A stretch of DNA of 64,000 bases from Bacteroidales bacterium (GCA_028724885.1 JAQYTJ010000048.1:1-64000); one strand, 5' to 3'. Numbered from the stretch's first letter, positions 34,519 through 43,554 are shown. The notes: generated from the letters alone by a model not told the origin. A program made the numbers and translations.

Positions 34519-35895
34519 ATGGCAAAGATGAAAAAAGGCGAGATAGCTCTCTGGACGGCGGTGGCCATCCTTCTAGCATTGAACGTATGGCTTCCCAAGC
34601 AGATGAGGCACAAATATTCTTGGGAGAAGGATCTCAGCCAGAGGTATGCCGTTGATTTCGATAAGACGGAAAGAGATGTGAAAAATTATATTCAGGAATA
34701 CATCCCCGATGTCACTGATGCTCAGATAGAGGCTTGGACGGAGTCTGGCAAATTAGAGTCGATGGTCATCGGCAAGCGTAGGATGTATTTCCGCAGTGCT
34801 GCTCCGAACCTTTTCAGGATTGTTCCAGAACTTGCAGCTCTGAAAGCTGCGAAAGACAGCACGAGCGGTTTGGAAGGTCATCAGATCGTCGATTCCCAAA
34901 CTATACCTGTCATAGAGAAAACTGTCGAAGATAATCTTGCGGCCGGCAAGCCAGCCCCGTATTATGCTCTTCCCAAGCGTATGAGAGTGACATACAAGCT
35001 CACATTACCAGCGAATACGTTGCGCCCGGGGAAGCATCTCCGCTGCTGGCTGCCTTATCCTAGGAGCAACGTTGGGCGACAGTCGGACGTGAAATTCATC
35101 GAGGCAGGAGTGAATGGCGTGCCATATTCAAAGGACAAGATTATTTTCTCCGACCCTGAGTGCGCCCACAGCAGCCTCTACATGGAAGCCGAAGTGCAAA
35201 GGTGGAAGGACATGACATTCTATGAGGTTTTTGAATATGTTTCCTGCGGCGAATGGTATCCGATTGACTCGTCCAAGGTGCTGCCTTACAACACCGAATC
35301 TCCAGAATATAAAAAATATACCGCCGAGCGTGAGCAACATATTATATTCACTGAAAGGATCCGCCGCACGGCAGACTCCCTGACGGCAGGCATAAAGAAC
35401 CCTTACCTTCAGGCTAAGGCAATATATTCATGGATAGATAAAACCTTTCCTTGGGCATCAGCGAGGGAATATTCCACGATTGAGAATATCCCTGAATATG
35501 TCCTCTCGTCTGGTCACGGCGACTGCGGTCAGGTGACGCTTCTTTTCATGACGCTTTGTCGTGCCAAAGGCATTCCGGCAAGATGGCAGAGCGGTTTCAT
35601 GATGCACCCTGGCGACAAGAATCTGCATGACTGGTGCGAGGCCTATTTCGAAGGCTACGGCTGGGTACCTGTTGACCAGAGCTTCGGCGTAACACCTTAC
35701 GGCGGCTATTTCTTTCTGGGTGGCATAGAGCCTTACAGGATGATAGTGAACACCGATTTCGGCATGGAAATGTCCCCTGCCAAGAATTATCCTCGCAGCG
35801 AGACCGTAGACTTCCAGAGAGGTGAAGTAGAATGGGAGCAGGGCAATCTTTATTTCAATCTGTGGGATTATGAATATGACATTGAGTATTTATAA
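34519..35895 (+). CDS. Transglutaminase-like (papain-fold) membrane-anchored protein
   Basis: 458 residues. The N-terminus has one hydrophobic signal anchor (about 8-26, IALWTAVAILLALNVWLP). The transglutaminase core lies around 285-400. The triad is Cys in SSGHGDCGQVTLLF, His in NLHDWCEAYF and Asp in WVPVDQSFG. Members may act as peptidases or transferases on peptide amides. Coupling to the dipeptide epimerase (one base between genes) suggests work on peptidoglycan peptides in the envelope, which is inferred from context only. Confidence 0.82.
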   Translation: MAKMKKGEIALWTAVAILLALNVWLPKQMRHKYSWEKDLSQRYAVDFDKTERDVKNYIQEYIPDVTDAQIEAWTESGKLESMVIGKRRMYFRSAAPNLFRIVPELAALKAAKDSTSGLEGHQIVDSQTIPVIEKTVEDNLAAGKPAPYYALPKRMRVTYKLTLPANTLRPGKHLRCWLPYPRSNVGRQSDVKFIEAGVNGVPYSKDKIIFSDPECAHSSLYMEAEVQRWKDMTFYEVFEYVSCGEWYPIDSSKVLPYNTESPEYKKYTAEREQHIIFTERIRRTADSLTAGIKNPYLQAKAIYSWIDKTFPWASAREYSTIENIPEYVLSSGHGDCGQVTLLFMTLCRAKGIPARWQSGFMMHPGDKNLHDWCEAYFEGYGWVPVDQSFGVTPYGGYFFLGGIEPYRMIVNTDFGMEMSPAKNYPRSETVDFQRGEVEWEQGNLYFNLWDYEYDIEYL

Positions 35896-35942
35896 TTGAA
35901 ATTCATGATTTTTGCAGTTAGCCTGCACTAAATGTTATTACT

Positions 35943-37271
35943 ATGAAGAAATTCTTTGCTGTTATTGTCTCAGCCTTGCTTTGTGTATCGGTTTTTGCTA
36001 TGGACATAAAAGGTCTTGTCGTTGATGACAAAGGGCAGCCGCTGCCTTACGCATGCATCTATATTCAGAGTGACCCTAACGTCGGCACTGTCACTGACGA
36101 CAATGGAAATTTCGAACTCACGGTAGACTACAACAAATATTATCGCGATACTCTAGTGGTCTCTTACATCGGTTATACTGAGAGCCAGAATTCTATTTAT
36201 AACCTCTATGGCTGGATAGAGAAGTCAGGCACTTCGTCGATTCTTAAATTCAAGCTTCAGGGTGAGCCCCTTCAGTTGACAGAGGCGAGGCTTACTGAAA
36301 AGAAGGGTAAGAAAAAGAAAGGAGAGGTAAGCAATCTTCTGAAACTCGTCGGCCAGAAACTGGCGCAGGATTTCCCTGGAGAGGTCAGGCAGTACAAGAT
36401 AAAAGCCGATTCATATATTAAAAATAAAGAAAAAATCATGGGTGTGGAGCAGGATGTCGGAATTGTCACTGAAACCCCGACCCCAGACGGATCTTTCCCA
36501 GTCAAGACGAAATTCACGACATCCATCCACAAATATAACGTAGATCCTAATATAGACAGTTATTTGAAAGGGATGAGGTCTGAATATGAGGCTAAGAAAT
36601 CAGCACAAGTAGATTCGTCTGCTCAGAAGCTTTCAAAGAATGATGGGCTTACGACTGAAGAATATCTAGAAAAACTTGGTTCTAATGACATAGGCAGCAA
36701 GGATGTCAAAAGCGCAGCTAAGAAGGTTTCGGATGAGGACGTTCTGGAAAAGCATGTTCAGAGGCTGGACAGTAAAGATGTCGTGAAAGGCCTCGGGAAT
36801 ATATGGCCGTCATGGTTTCTGCTAATGTTCGATGACTTCTCGAAAGACGTGGATGATTGGTCTATAAACAAGTTAAGCGACGATGAATATCTGCTTCACT
36901 ATTATAATAAGAAGCGTTTCATTGGCATAGTCAAGGCTGAGCATGACGTGACTCTTCGAATTAACATGAAGGATTACAGTGTTAAATGCTATTACCAGAA
37001 CGTTAAGGTTCATGCAAATATCCCATTCGGGTACAAGCTTAGCAGGAAAGAACTAGATATGCTGAATGGATTCACAGGCATGGACATGAACAAATTCAAA
37101 CTCAAGAAGATGGATGTAAATGTAGACCATAGCGCTTTCTTCGTGAGGCAGAATGGCAAGATAGTTCCTACCGAGAAAACGTATAATGCCGAAGGTTATG
37201 CGTATGACCGCAAAGATAAGGGCGTCAAGATAAATGCGGCAGTGAAAATGAGTGTGCTTCAAGCCTTATGA
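35943..37271 (+). CDS. Exported protein with carboxypeptidase-regulatory-like (CarboxypepD_reg) domain
   Basis: 442 residues with a signal peptide (about 1-19, FAVIVSALLCVSVFAM). Residues 22-100 form the beta-sandwich typical of Bacteroidetes surface proteins (IKGLVVDDKGQPLPYACIYI, then GTVTDDNGNFEL). The remaining 340 residues include a basic linker (KKGKKKKGEV) and a conserved-looking region with NIWPSWFLLMFDDFSKDVDDW, but I cannot assign it. It lacks the TonB-dependent receptor barrel, so it is a free-standing member. It is separated from the transglutaminase gene by about 47 bp. Confidence 0.75.
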   Translation: MKKFFAVIVSALLCVSVFAMDIKGLVVDDKGQPLPYACIYIQSDPNVGTVTDDNGNFELTVDYNKYYRDTLVVSYIGYTESQNSIYNLYGWIEKSGTSSILKFKLQGEPLQLTEARLTEKKGKKKKGEVSNLLKLVGQKLAQDFPGEVRQYKIKADSYIKNKEKIMGVEQDVGIVTETPTPDGSFPVKTKFTTSIHKYNVDPNIDSYLKGMRSEYEAKKSAQVDSSAQKLSKNDGLTTEEYLEKLGSNDIGSKDVKSAAKKVSDEDVLEKHVQRLDSKDVVKGLGNIWPSWFLLMFDDFSKDVDDWSINKLSDDEYLLHYYNKKRFIGIVKAEHDVTLRINMKDYSVKCYYQNVKVHANIPFGYKLSRKELDMLNGFTGMDMNKFKLKKMDVNVDHSAFFVRQNGKIVPTEKTYNAEGYAYDRKDKGVKINAAVKMSVLQAL

Positions 37272-37302
37272 AATCCTCAGCATGCGCTTTCCACAGTACA
37301 CG

Positions 37303-38580
37303 CTAATGCGTATTCAGAGAAAATCTTATTCCGAAATTAAAAGCGAAATCGAACTGCTGGTCGGTGTAGATTGTATTCGCATTTGAGTTGCTGTTGAAAT
37401 GATAGCTGACGCCTGGCTCGGCATAGATGCCAACGAAATCGTTAATGTTGAATTGGAGGCCTCCAGCTGCATTAATTGACCACTCCAGACCGTCAACGTC
37501 AAGATCTTTCTTAGATGTCCTGACATTACCGGCCTCTTTGTCGTAGACAGATGTGGTAACCCTGCCGGAAACGCACTTCTCTCCCATTCCGCCAGCTTTG
37601 GCATAAATGCGGAAATATCTCGTATTGAGAATATTCGCAGTCAAGTTCACTGGAATGCCAATATAATGTAGTTTCTGAGAATCTTCGGTCTCGGTTCTTG
37701 ATGAAGTCGTCGTGAACGTGCTGCTGAGTGTTGAATAATTAACTCCGGACTCTATCCCGAAAACCTTGCTGAGCGGATAATTCACCATGATTCCCATTCT
37801 CACGGGGCGTTTATGGCTGGCACCATCGTAAATATTCTCCCTTGCGACGTCATTGGTTACGGCTCTAGTGGCTATTCCATCCATCTGTCTAGAATAAGGG
37901 GATTGACCGGCATCGAACATCATCGTATTGAAAACTCCTGATGAGTTGCTCTCTGTCGATCCAGAACCTATTGACAGTCCAACAGAAATAGGATGGGCTG
38001 CTTTTTTCATAGCCTTATCCTCGGCTTCTGCCTGGCGCAAGAATTCCTCCGTTCTCCGGATCTCTGCTTCTTCGGCCTTTTCTTCGTTTTCAGACTCTGT
38101 ATTATCGAGATTATCAAGCTTCTGTTCGGAAAGATCTTTCATCCTTTCTGTAGCGGTGTCTTCGACATTCAACGACGAAAGAAGATTATGCGGAATATTA
38201 GTTTCCTCTTTCATTTTACGCATTTCATGTCGATATTTTTCGGACGGTGACAGCAGTTTCTTCACTTGTGTACCTTCGACCACGCCAACATCTTCTGCTG
38301 TTTCCTTCTTTACGGTTGCTTTGCTATCGCCTTCAGTATCTTTGTCAGCCTGAGCTACTATGGTAGCAGGAGCATTATAGCGATGACTGATCCTGACTGT
38401 GGTAAAAACTCCGATCGCCAGAACTGCAGCTATTGCGACCGATCTCCAAACCCATGAGAGAGAGGCCGCTTGTTTCTTCTTCGGAAGGGATGCTTCGATT
38501 GCATCCCACAAGCCTTCGGGGGCGGATTTTCCATAATCCTCCATCTTATCTCTCAGCTTGCCGAACCAATCTTCATTCAT
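37303..38580 (-). CDS. Beta-barrel protein with anti-sigma-like N-terminal segment
   Basis: 425 residues. The first 40 (WFGKLRDKMEDYGKSAPEGLWDAIE) resemble the cytosolic tail of proteins that pair with ECF sigma factors. A transmembrane helix follows (about 46-63, VAIAAVLAIGVFTTVRIS), then a charged linker rich in Glu and Lys, and a C-terminal outer-membrane-type beta-barrel (about 195-425: VKIMVNYPL-like strands such as GIMVNYPLSKVFGIESGVNYS, ending FDFAFNFGIRFSLNTH). One protein with both an inner-membrane helix and a porin-like barrel is topologically odd. Its start overlaps the sigma gene by 4 bp. Confidence 0.75.
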   Translation of the reverse strand: MNEDWFGKLRDKMEDYGKSAPEGLWDAIEASLPKKKQAASLSWVWRSVAIAAVLAIGVFTTVRISHRYNAPATIVAQADKDTEGDSKATVKKETAEDVGVVEGTQVKKLLSPSEKYRHEMRKMKEETNIPHNLLSSLNVEDTATERMKDLSEQKLDNLDNTESENEEKAEEAEIRRTEEFLRQAEAEDKAMKKAAHPISVGLSIGSGSTESNSSGVFNTMMFDAGQSPYSRQMDGIATRAVTNDVARENIYDGASHKRPVRMGIMVNYPLSKVFGIESGVNYSTLSSTFTTTSSRTETEDSQKLHYIGIPVNLTANILNTRYFRIYAKAGGMGEKCVSGRVTTSVYDKEAGNVRTSKKDLDVDGLEWSINAAGGLQFNINDFVGIYAEPGVSYHFNSNSNANTIYTDQQFDFAFNFGIRFSLNTH

Positions 38581-39176
38581 AAGGCATCTCCTTGTTTACG
38601 TTTATACTCATTAATTTCCTTCGCTAATATTGCTCTCGCTCTGTGCAGCTGCGACGCTGACGTGCTTTCCGTGATTCCTAGCAGCGAGGCTATTTCTTTA
38701 TGGCTTTTCTGCTCGAAAGCATAGAGGTTAATTACCGTTCTGTAGCCATCTGGCAACGCCTCTATCATATTCTGAATCACTTCCTTAGGAACATTTCCTA
38801 TGTCAGGCTCCGTCTCGCTTTCATCTTCAATGTCTGGCTGATCCCAAGTGTACGAAATCGCACTTCCGACTTTGCTTCGCTTCCGCCTGAGCACTTTCAG
38901 CGATTCATTCACGGCAACCTGCCTCATCCAAGCTTTCAGCGATCCTTCCCCTCTGTAAGCGAATTTGTCTAAAGAAGAGAATATCTTGATGAAACTGTCC
39001 TGGAGAACGTCTTTCATCTCCGCCTTATCGGGCAGGAAACGAGAACAAGTGGCGGCAAGGTAATTCGAGTAGCAGTCGTAGATCTGCCTCATCGCAATCC
39101 TGTCCCCACTTTTCGCACGTTCGACAAGCGAACGCTCGTTCTCTTTGGTCAGCAGAGTCACTCTATCTCTTAGCAA
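38577..39176 (-). CDS. ECF-type RNA polymerase sigma factor
   Basis: 199 residues. Region 2 is YSNYLAATCSRFLPDKAEMKDVLQDSFIKIF with FAYRGEGSLKAWMRQVAVNESL (about 36-95). Region 4 is LPDGYRTVINLYAFEQKSHKEIASLLGITESTSASQLHRAR (about 140-182, quoted in parts of the family pattern). It has no region 3. The frame begins 14 bp inside the end of the NigD-like gene and ends 4 bp inside the barrel gene, so all three are coupled. The N-terminal start is uncertain; ATG at 39176 is used. Confidence 0.88.
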   Translation of the reverse strand: MLRDRVTLLTKENERSLVERAKSGDRIAMRQIYDCYSNYLAATCSRFLPDKAEMKDVLQDSFIKIFSSLDKFAYRGEGSLKAWMRQVAVNESLKVLRRKRSKVGSAISYTWDQPDIEDESETEPDIGNVPKEVIQNMIEALPDGYRTVINLYAFEQKSHKEIASLLGITESTSASQLHRARAILAKEINEYKRKQGDAL

Positions 39177-39861
39177 GATATTTAAATGTCACATTTTTTT
39201 CGCCTTCATATGAAAGCCACTGAATGGTAAAAGAACCATCCTTAGCGCTCTCCTCTGGAAAGTAATCTCTAATGTTGAAGGCGACGATCCCATTGCCCCA
39301 TTCAGTTCCATAGTCGCCATTCTTATCATGGCAGAATCGGAATATCATTGGGTTGTCGGAAATCTTTACGAGATTCAGAATGTGAGAGGCTCCAGCATTT
39401 CCCCACTGAGCTGCGAAATGCAGTGTCAGATACCCGTCCTCGCAGACGGTCGTCCAGTCATTTAAGATCTCGACAGGGTCTTGTTGGTTGATGGCGACTT
39501 TGCCTGCATCAGAGTTCTGCAAGATTGCTTTCTTAGTGAGGATCTTCTTGAATGATTTGACAGATGCTTTGACAGTATCCTTTTTCATGAAATCTTCTTC
39601 ATAATCCAGATAGCACAGGGCCCTTGTCTCTTCTTTCATGACTTCACTCAAGTTAGTAGGAATCACGATCGTGGCGTCAGTAAGTTGAAAATAGTTGCTT
39701 CCGTCAGAGGCGATTTTGACTGTTACCAAGGCGTTGTAAGGGCCTACGGAAGGGCCGTAGTAGATACCGGGGTCGGAATCGTCGTTAAGGCATGAAGATA
39801 CAAAGAATGGAATTGCCGCGATTATAGGGAGCAGCAAGAATTTAGAAATATATTTTTTCAT
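39163..39861 (-). CDS. NigD-like lipoprotein
   Basis: About 232 residues from the ATG at 39861. The signal ends F-F-V-S-S-C, a lipobox. The mature part is beta-rich and matches the NigD-like family of Bacteroidetes: NYFQLTDATIVIPTNL, RALCYLDYEED, and a late VKISDNPMIFRF followed by YFPEES. The function of NigD proteins is poorly known; some lie in bacteriocin-like (nig) loci. It begins an operon with an ECF sigma factor and a barrel protein, suggesting an envelope-stress or signalling unit. A longer start at 39927 would add residues before a normal signal peptide and is not preferred. Confidence 0.78.
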   Translation of the reverse strand: MKKYISKFLLLPIIAAIPFFVSSCLNDDSDPGIYYGPSVGPYNALVTVKIASDGSNYFQLTDATIVIPTNLSEVMKEETRALCYLDYEEDFMKKDTVKASVKSFKKILTKKAILQNSDAGKVAINQQDPVEILNDWTTVCEDGYLTLHFAAQWGNAGASHILNLVKISDNPMIFRFCHDKNGDYGTEWGNGIVAFNIRDYFPEESAKDGSFTIQWLSYEGEKNVTFKYLAKR

Positions 39862-40187
39862 AGTCATACTTTTTAATATTAATTTTAACACACGCTTATT
39901 AAATCCGTGTATATTGAAATCTTGCATAAAATTCCGAAAAATTTTTTGTTTGCAGAATATTTTGTGGGATTGGCCTAAAATTTTTATTTCGGCTAAAATT
40001 GATATATGTCAAGCAAAATGCTTTAGACCAAAAAGGCAAAAATCACGCTCCGTAATGGGAGCATGACAGCCAAAGAAGTAAGCCACAACATTAATTTCCG
40101 AAACGCATCATTTTTCGGAAATTACTATTAAAATGGGACAGGACAATCGCCTAAGCAGTTTAGGCCCTCCTTATCTGTGTGAGGGAA
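39862..40187. other. AT-rich intergenic region with one hairpin
   Basis: No gene is seen. AATTTCCGAA (40093-40102) and TTCGGAAATT (40114-40123) form a perfect 10-bp stem with an 11-nt loop; it may terminate the minus-strand mscL transcript (3' end at 40188). The 39862-39960 part should hold the promoter of the NigD-sigma operon but shows no TAnnTTTG box, so it may use an alternative sigma factor. Confidence 0.45.
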
Positions 40188-40616
40188 CTATTTCTGCTCT
40201 TTAAGGATATCTCTTATTTCTTCCAGCAGAACTACATCGTCAGGCTTAGGAGCAGGAGCAGCAGGTGCCTCTTCCTTGCCCTTGTACATCTTGCTTATTC
40301 CCCTTACTACAAGGAATATGGAAAATGCAATGATAAGGAAGTTCACTGTTTCCTGAATGAAGTTGCCGTAGTTCAATGTGACTGCCGGTTTAACGACTGT
40401 CTCTCCGTCCATGACCGCCTTATGCAGCACGATATTGAGATGCTGGAAATCGAAGCCGCCGATCAGCTCGCCTACCAGAGGCATTATTAAGTCATTAACT
40501 AGAGAGGTTACGATTTTGCCGAATGCGGCACCTACAACTACGCCGATAGCCATGTCAATGACATTTCCTTTCATTGCGAAGGCCTTGAAGTCGGCCCAAA
40601 ATTTACCTTTTGCCAT
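40188..40616 (-). CDS. mscL: Large-conductance mechanosensitive channel MscL
   Basis: 142 residues, the normal size. WADFKAFAMKGNVIDMAIGVVVGAAFGKIVTSLVNDLIMPL is the N-terminal helix and pore-lining TM1 region (about residues 7-47, seen in several blocks). TM2 is VNFLIIAFSIFLVVRGISK (about 89-107), followed by a cytosolic helix (PDDVVLLEEIRDILKEQ). It opens under hypo-osmotic membrane tension. It lies 9 bp after the murU-like gene, the third gene of that operon. Confidence 0.93.
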   Translation of the reverse strand: MAKGKFWADFKAFAMKGNVIDMAIGVVVGAAFGKIVTSLVNDLIMPLVGELIGGFDFQHLNIVLHKAVMDGETVVKPAVTLNYGNFIQETVNFLIIAFSIFLVVRGISKMYKGKEEAPAAPAPKPDDVVLLEEIRDILKEQK

Positions 40617-40625
40617 AATTATATA

Positions 40626-41372
40626 TTAATTAATATGTGTTATATTCTTAATCATTGCTTCTGCCTGCGGCAAGGTTTCCATTTTTCCAACATCTAGAAT
40701 GTTCAGATGCTCTGGGACTATGCCATGAATGACATTCGCTTTGCATTCCCTTATATAAAAGTCTGTGATAGAGAAATTCCCGTTCCACCCGTGGTCATCG
40801 AATACTTTGAATATGTCATCGGAGATGAAATGAATGCCGTCAAAAGCGTATTTTCTGCATTTCGATAAATTCAATCCATAGAAAGGTGTCTTTACCACGC
40901 CTGTCGCTAGATTAGTCCATCCGACCATCCTCATCTCGTCATCGAATAGCAGATAACGCTGAGTCTTGCGCTCGCTTACCAGGATGTTCGATAGAGCGCT
41001 AGGCTTGGCTTGCGAGATGAACCAATTCAGGTTAAGGTCAGAGATTATGTCAACATTGTGAACTAGGAAATGGGAACCATCCAAGAAGTCCCTTGCATAG
41101 GAAATTCCGCCGCCTGTATCTCTAAGCAGAGAACTTTCGTCGGAAATGTCCACCTTAATCCCGAAATCATTTTGTGACTTTATGTAATCGGTGATCTGTT
41201 CGGCGAAATGGTGAACGTTTACTACCACCTCGTCTATGCCTGCGGATTTGAGCTTTTCCATCACATGATATAGCATAGGCTTTCCGCCAATTTCAATCAA
41301 AGCTTTTGGCGTTTTGTCTGTCAGCGGCCTTAATCTGGTGCCATGGCCGGCGGCGAAGATCATTGCTTTCAC
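40626..41372 (-). CDS. murU: MurU-like nucleotidyltransferase (MurNAc-1-phosphate uridylyltransferase type)
   Basis: 248 residues of the sugar-phosphate nucleotidyltransferase family. The nucleotide-binding motif is AAGHGTRLRPLTDKTPKAL (7-25), followed by V-V-V-N-V-H-H-F-A and the metal-binding VHNVDIISD. Size and lack of a left-handed helix domain match MurU, which makes UDP-MurNAc from MurNAc-1-phosphate. The strongest support is its place 3 bp after an AmgK-like kinase, the same pairing as in Pseudomonas cell-wall salvage. Other hexose-1-phosphates are possible. Confidence 0.8.
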   Translation of the reverse strand: MKAMIFAAGHGTRLRPLTDKTPKALIEIGGKPMLYHVMEKLKSAGIDEVVVNVHHFAEQITDYIKSQNDFGIKVDISDESSLLRDTGGGISYARDFLDGSHFLVHNVDIISDLNLNWFISQAKPSALSNILVSERKTQRYLLFDDEMRMVGWTNLATGVVKTPFYGLNLSKCRKYAFDGIHFISDDIFKVFDDHGWNGNFSITDFYIRECKANVIHGIVPEHLNILDVGKMETLPQAEAMIKNITHIN

Positions 41373-41375
41373 GTC

Positions 41376-42812
41376 CTAAAGGATTTTCTCAATGTCAAGT
41401 TCGCGGTGCATAATCGTTATCTTGATGTCAAATTTGTCGGAAAGATGCTGTGCCAGATGTTCTGTGCAATAGACTGAGCGGTGCTGTCCGCCGGTGCAGC
41501 CGAAGCATACCTGTAGGTGAGTGAACTTCCTCTCTATATACATCTTTACGTGATTGTCGACCAGTTTGTAGACGCTATCAAGGAACTTTGCGATTCCGCC
41601 ATCATCTTCAAGGAACTTGATTACCTCTTTGTCCAAGCCGGTGAACTGGCGGTAATGCTCGTATTTCCCGGGATTATTTATTGCTCTGCAGTCGAATACA
41701 TAGCCTCCACCGTTGCCCGTAGTGTCGGCTGGGATACCTTTTTTATAGGCGAATGAGCATATCCTCACTTCCAAGCGCTTGTCTTCCACGATGTTGTTGA
41801 ATTGAGACATCGTGGTAAGCTTAGTGAGTATCCCGTTCAAGTACGGATATTCGTCGAATGGGGTTTGGAGCAGTCTGCGCAAATTGCTAAGGGCGAACGG
41901 AACGCTGGCTAGGAAATGAGGTTTTTTTTCGAAATAGCCCCTGAAGCCGTATGCGCCAAGGACCTGAAGTGAGCGGAAAAGCACGAAAAGACGCAGTCTG
42001 CTCAAGAAATATTTCTCATCTACGTCTGTGTATCCTTTCAGGGCAGAAAGGTAAGTCTGCACCATCTCTTTTCGAAGTGCCTCTGGGTATCTGGCACGTG
42101 CCTGCCAAATGAAAGAAGCTACGTCGTAGTAGATAGGGCCCTTCCTGCCGCCTTGGTAATCTATGAAATATGGCTCCCCATCCTTTATCATAACGTTTCT
42201 AGCCTGGAAGTCCCTGTACATGAAAGTGTTGCCGGTTTCTTTAACTAGGTCTTCCTGGAACTTCTCGAAATCTTCCTGCAGCTTCACCTCGTTGAAGTCC
42301 ATTCCCGTGGCCTTCAGAAAGCAATATTTGAAGTAGTTCAGGTCGAACATCACCATCTGCTTGTTGAACTCAGGTTCGGGATAGCAGATGGACCAGTCCA
42401 GCCCCTCTGCTCCTTTGAACTGAATCTTCGGAAGCATCTCCATCGTATGGCAGAGAAGGCGGCACTCGTAAGAACTGTACTCGCCGCTTTCGCGACCTTG
42501 GGAGACAAGGTTATAAAGCTGGTCATTCCCTAAGTCTTCCTGAATATACCGCATTCCGTCATTGCTCACAGCCATCACCCTGGGAACTCGGATGCCTTTT
42601 TCGATGAAATGACGCCCAATGTCTATGAAAGCGAAATTTTCATCTCGGTTAGTTCCGATGACGCCGACAAGAGAAGTGTTGCCGCCTTTTATCCTGAAAT
42701 ATCTCCTATTGCTACCGGAAGAATTCAGCTCCTCGACAGATTCCGCATGCCTGCCTGTGTATTCTTCAAAAAGTTTTTTCAATGCCTCCATTCCGTATCC
42801 ATTTTTTGCCAT
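41376..42812 (-). CDS. AmgK-like amino-sugar kinase fused to a RapZ C-terminal domain
   Basis: 478 residues. The N-terminal part (about 1-335) is an aminoglycoside-phosphotransferase-fold kinase: SSGSNRRYFRI (nucleotide loop), MYRDFQARNVMIKDGEPYFIDYQGG with D201, N206 and D218, and Y-D-V-A-S. It resembles AmgK, which phosphorylates MurNAc/GlcNAc at C1. The C-terminal part (about 345-478) is the RapZ C-domain: VFDCRAINNPGKYEHYRQF and CFGCTGGQHRSVYC, which in E. coli RapZ forms the glucosamine-6-phosphate pocket. The RapZ N-terminal P-loop kinase is replaced by AmgK. The fusion suggests that salvage kinase activity is controlled by amino-sugar phosphate level. murU and mscL follow in the operon. 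Confidence 0.83.
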   Translation of the reverse strand: MAKNGYGMEALKKLFEEYTGRHAESVEELNSSGSNRRYFRIKGGNTSLVGVIGTNRDENFAFIDIGRHFIEKGIRVPRVMAVSNDGMRYIQEDLGNDQLYNLVSQGRESGEYSSYECRLLCHTMEMLPKIQFKGAEGLDWSICYPEPEFNKQMVMFDLNYFKYCFLKATGMDFNEVKLQEDFEKFQEDLVKETGNTFMYRDFQARNVMIKDGEPYFIDYQGGRKGPIYYDVASFIWQARARYPEALRKEMVQTYLSALKGYTDVDEKYFLSRLRLFVLFRSLQVLGAYGFRGYFEKKPHFLASVPFALSNLRRLLQTPFDEYPYLNGILTKLTTMSQFNNIVEDKRLEVRICSFAYKKGIPADTTGNGGGYVFDCRAINNPGKYEHYRQFTGLDKEVIKFLEDDGGIAKFLDSVYKLVDNHVKMYIERKFTHLQVCFGCTGGQHRSVYCTEHLAQHLSDKFDIKITIMHRELDIEKIL

Positions 42813-42839
42813 TGGTCATGGCGTAGCTTACAATTTCGA

Positions 42840-42847
42840 CAAATATA
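42840..42847 (-). promoter_or_regulatory. -7 box for the AmgK-RapZ/murU/mscL operon
   Basis: The minus strand reads TATATTTG, 27 bp before the ATG at 42812. No well-spaced TTG lies upstream. Confidence 0.5.
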
Positions 42848-42930
42848 GCATAATTTTCCTCAATATAGTCAGGCACAAGATTTGATGAATGACCTCTCTG
42901 GTTTGAAATAACATTTTTATATTTTACGAT

Positions 42931-43554
42931 ATGAAAAAGATTTTAACTTCTATTCTGACCATTTCAATGGTACTTGCGGGAACGACCGCATTCGCTCAGG
43001 CATCAATCGGCCTAGGTTATCTGAATTCGACTGACATCATGAAAGATAACATCAAAGATGTAAATCTGAATGGTTTCTATGTTGGCGCAAGCTACAACTT
43101 CGCGCTTGGAACAAGCGGCTTCGGAGTTGCTCCGGGCGTGAACTATCAGCTTGTGACGAAGAGTGATGCTTCCTCATTCTTGGGAGTAAACACCAAGAAT
43201 GACCGTACTGAGATGTTCCTTACCGTTCCTGTGATGTTCAACTATGGCATTCAGCTTGGCGATGGATTAGTAGGCAGGATTTTCGCAGGTCCTACGATGT
43301 CGATTGGCTTGTACGATAAGTCAAAGCTGAAGGCAGGCTACGGAGCATTCAAAGTTGACGAGAAAGTCAATAATTACGATGATGATAACTACAAGAGGTT
43401 CGATGTCATGCTTGGAGGCGGAGTCGCTCTCGACTGTTATGACATGGTTCGCTTCAAGGTAGGGTACGACTATGGCCTTGTCAATCGCTACGATTCAAGC
43501 AACGTTACCCTTCACAGGGGGCAGTTCTACTTTGGCGTGTCATATCTCTTCTAA
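42931..43554 (+). CDS. Small outer-membrane beta-barrel protein
   Basis: 207 residues with a signal peptide (about 1-23, ending T-T-A-F-A-Q). The mature protein alternates amphipathic strands ending in aromatic residues (GFYVGASYNF, MFLTVPVMFNYGIQL, GRIFAGPTMSIGLYD, FKVGYDYGLVNRY) and finishes GQFYFGVSYLF, with the terminal Phe used by the BAM complex. This is the small PorT/OmpA-like barrel type common in Bacteroidetes. No ligand is evident. It is a single gene followed by a terminator at 43585-43613. Confidence 0.82.
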   Translation: MKKILTSILTISMVLAGTTAFAQASIGLGYLNSTDIMKDNIKDVNLNGFYVGASYNFALGTSGFGVAPGVNYQLVTKSDASSFLGVNTKNDRTEMFLTVPVMFNYGIQLGDGLVGRIFAGPTMSIGLYDKSKLKAGYGAFKVDEKVNNYDDDNYKRFDVMLGGGVALDCYDMVRFKVGYDYGLVNRYDSSNVTLHRGQFYFGVSYLF

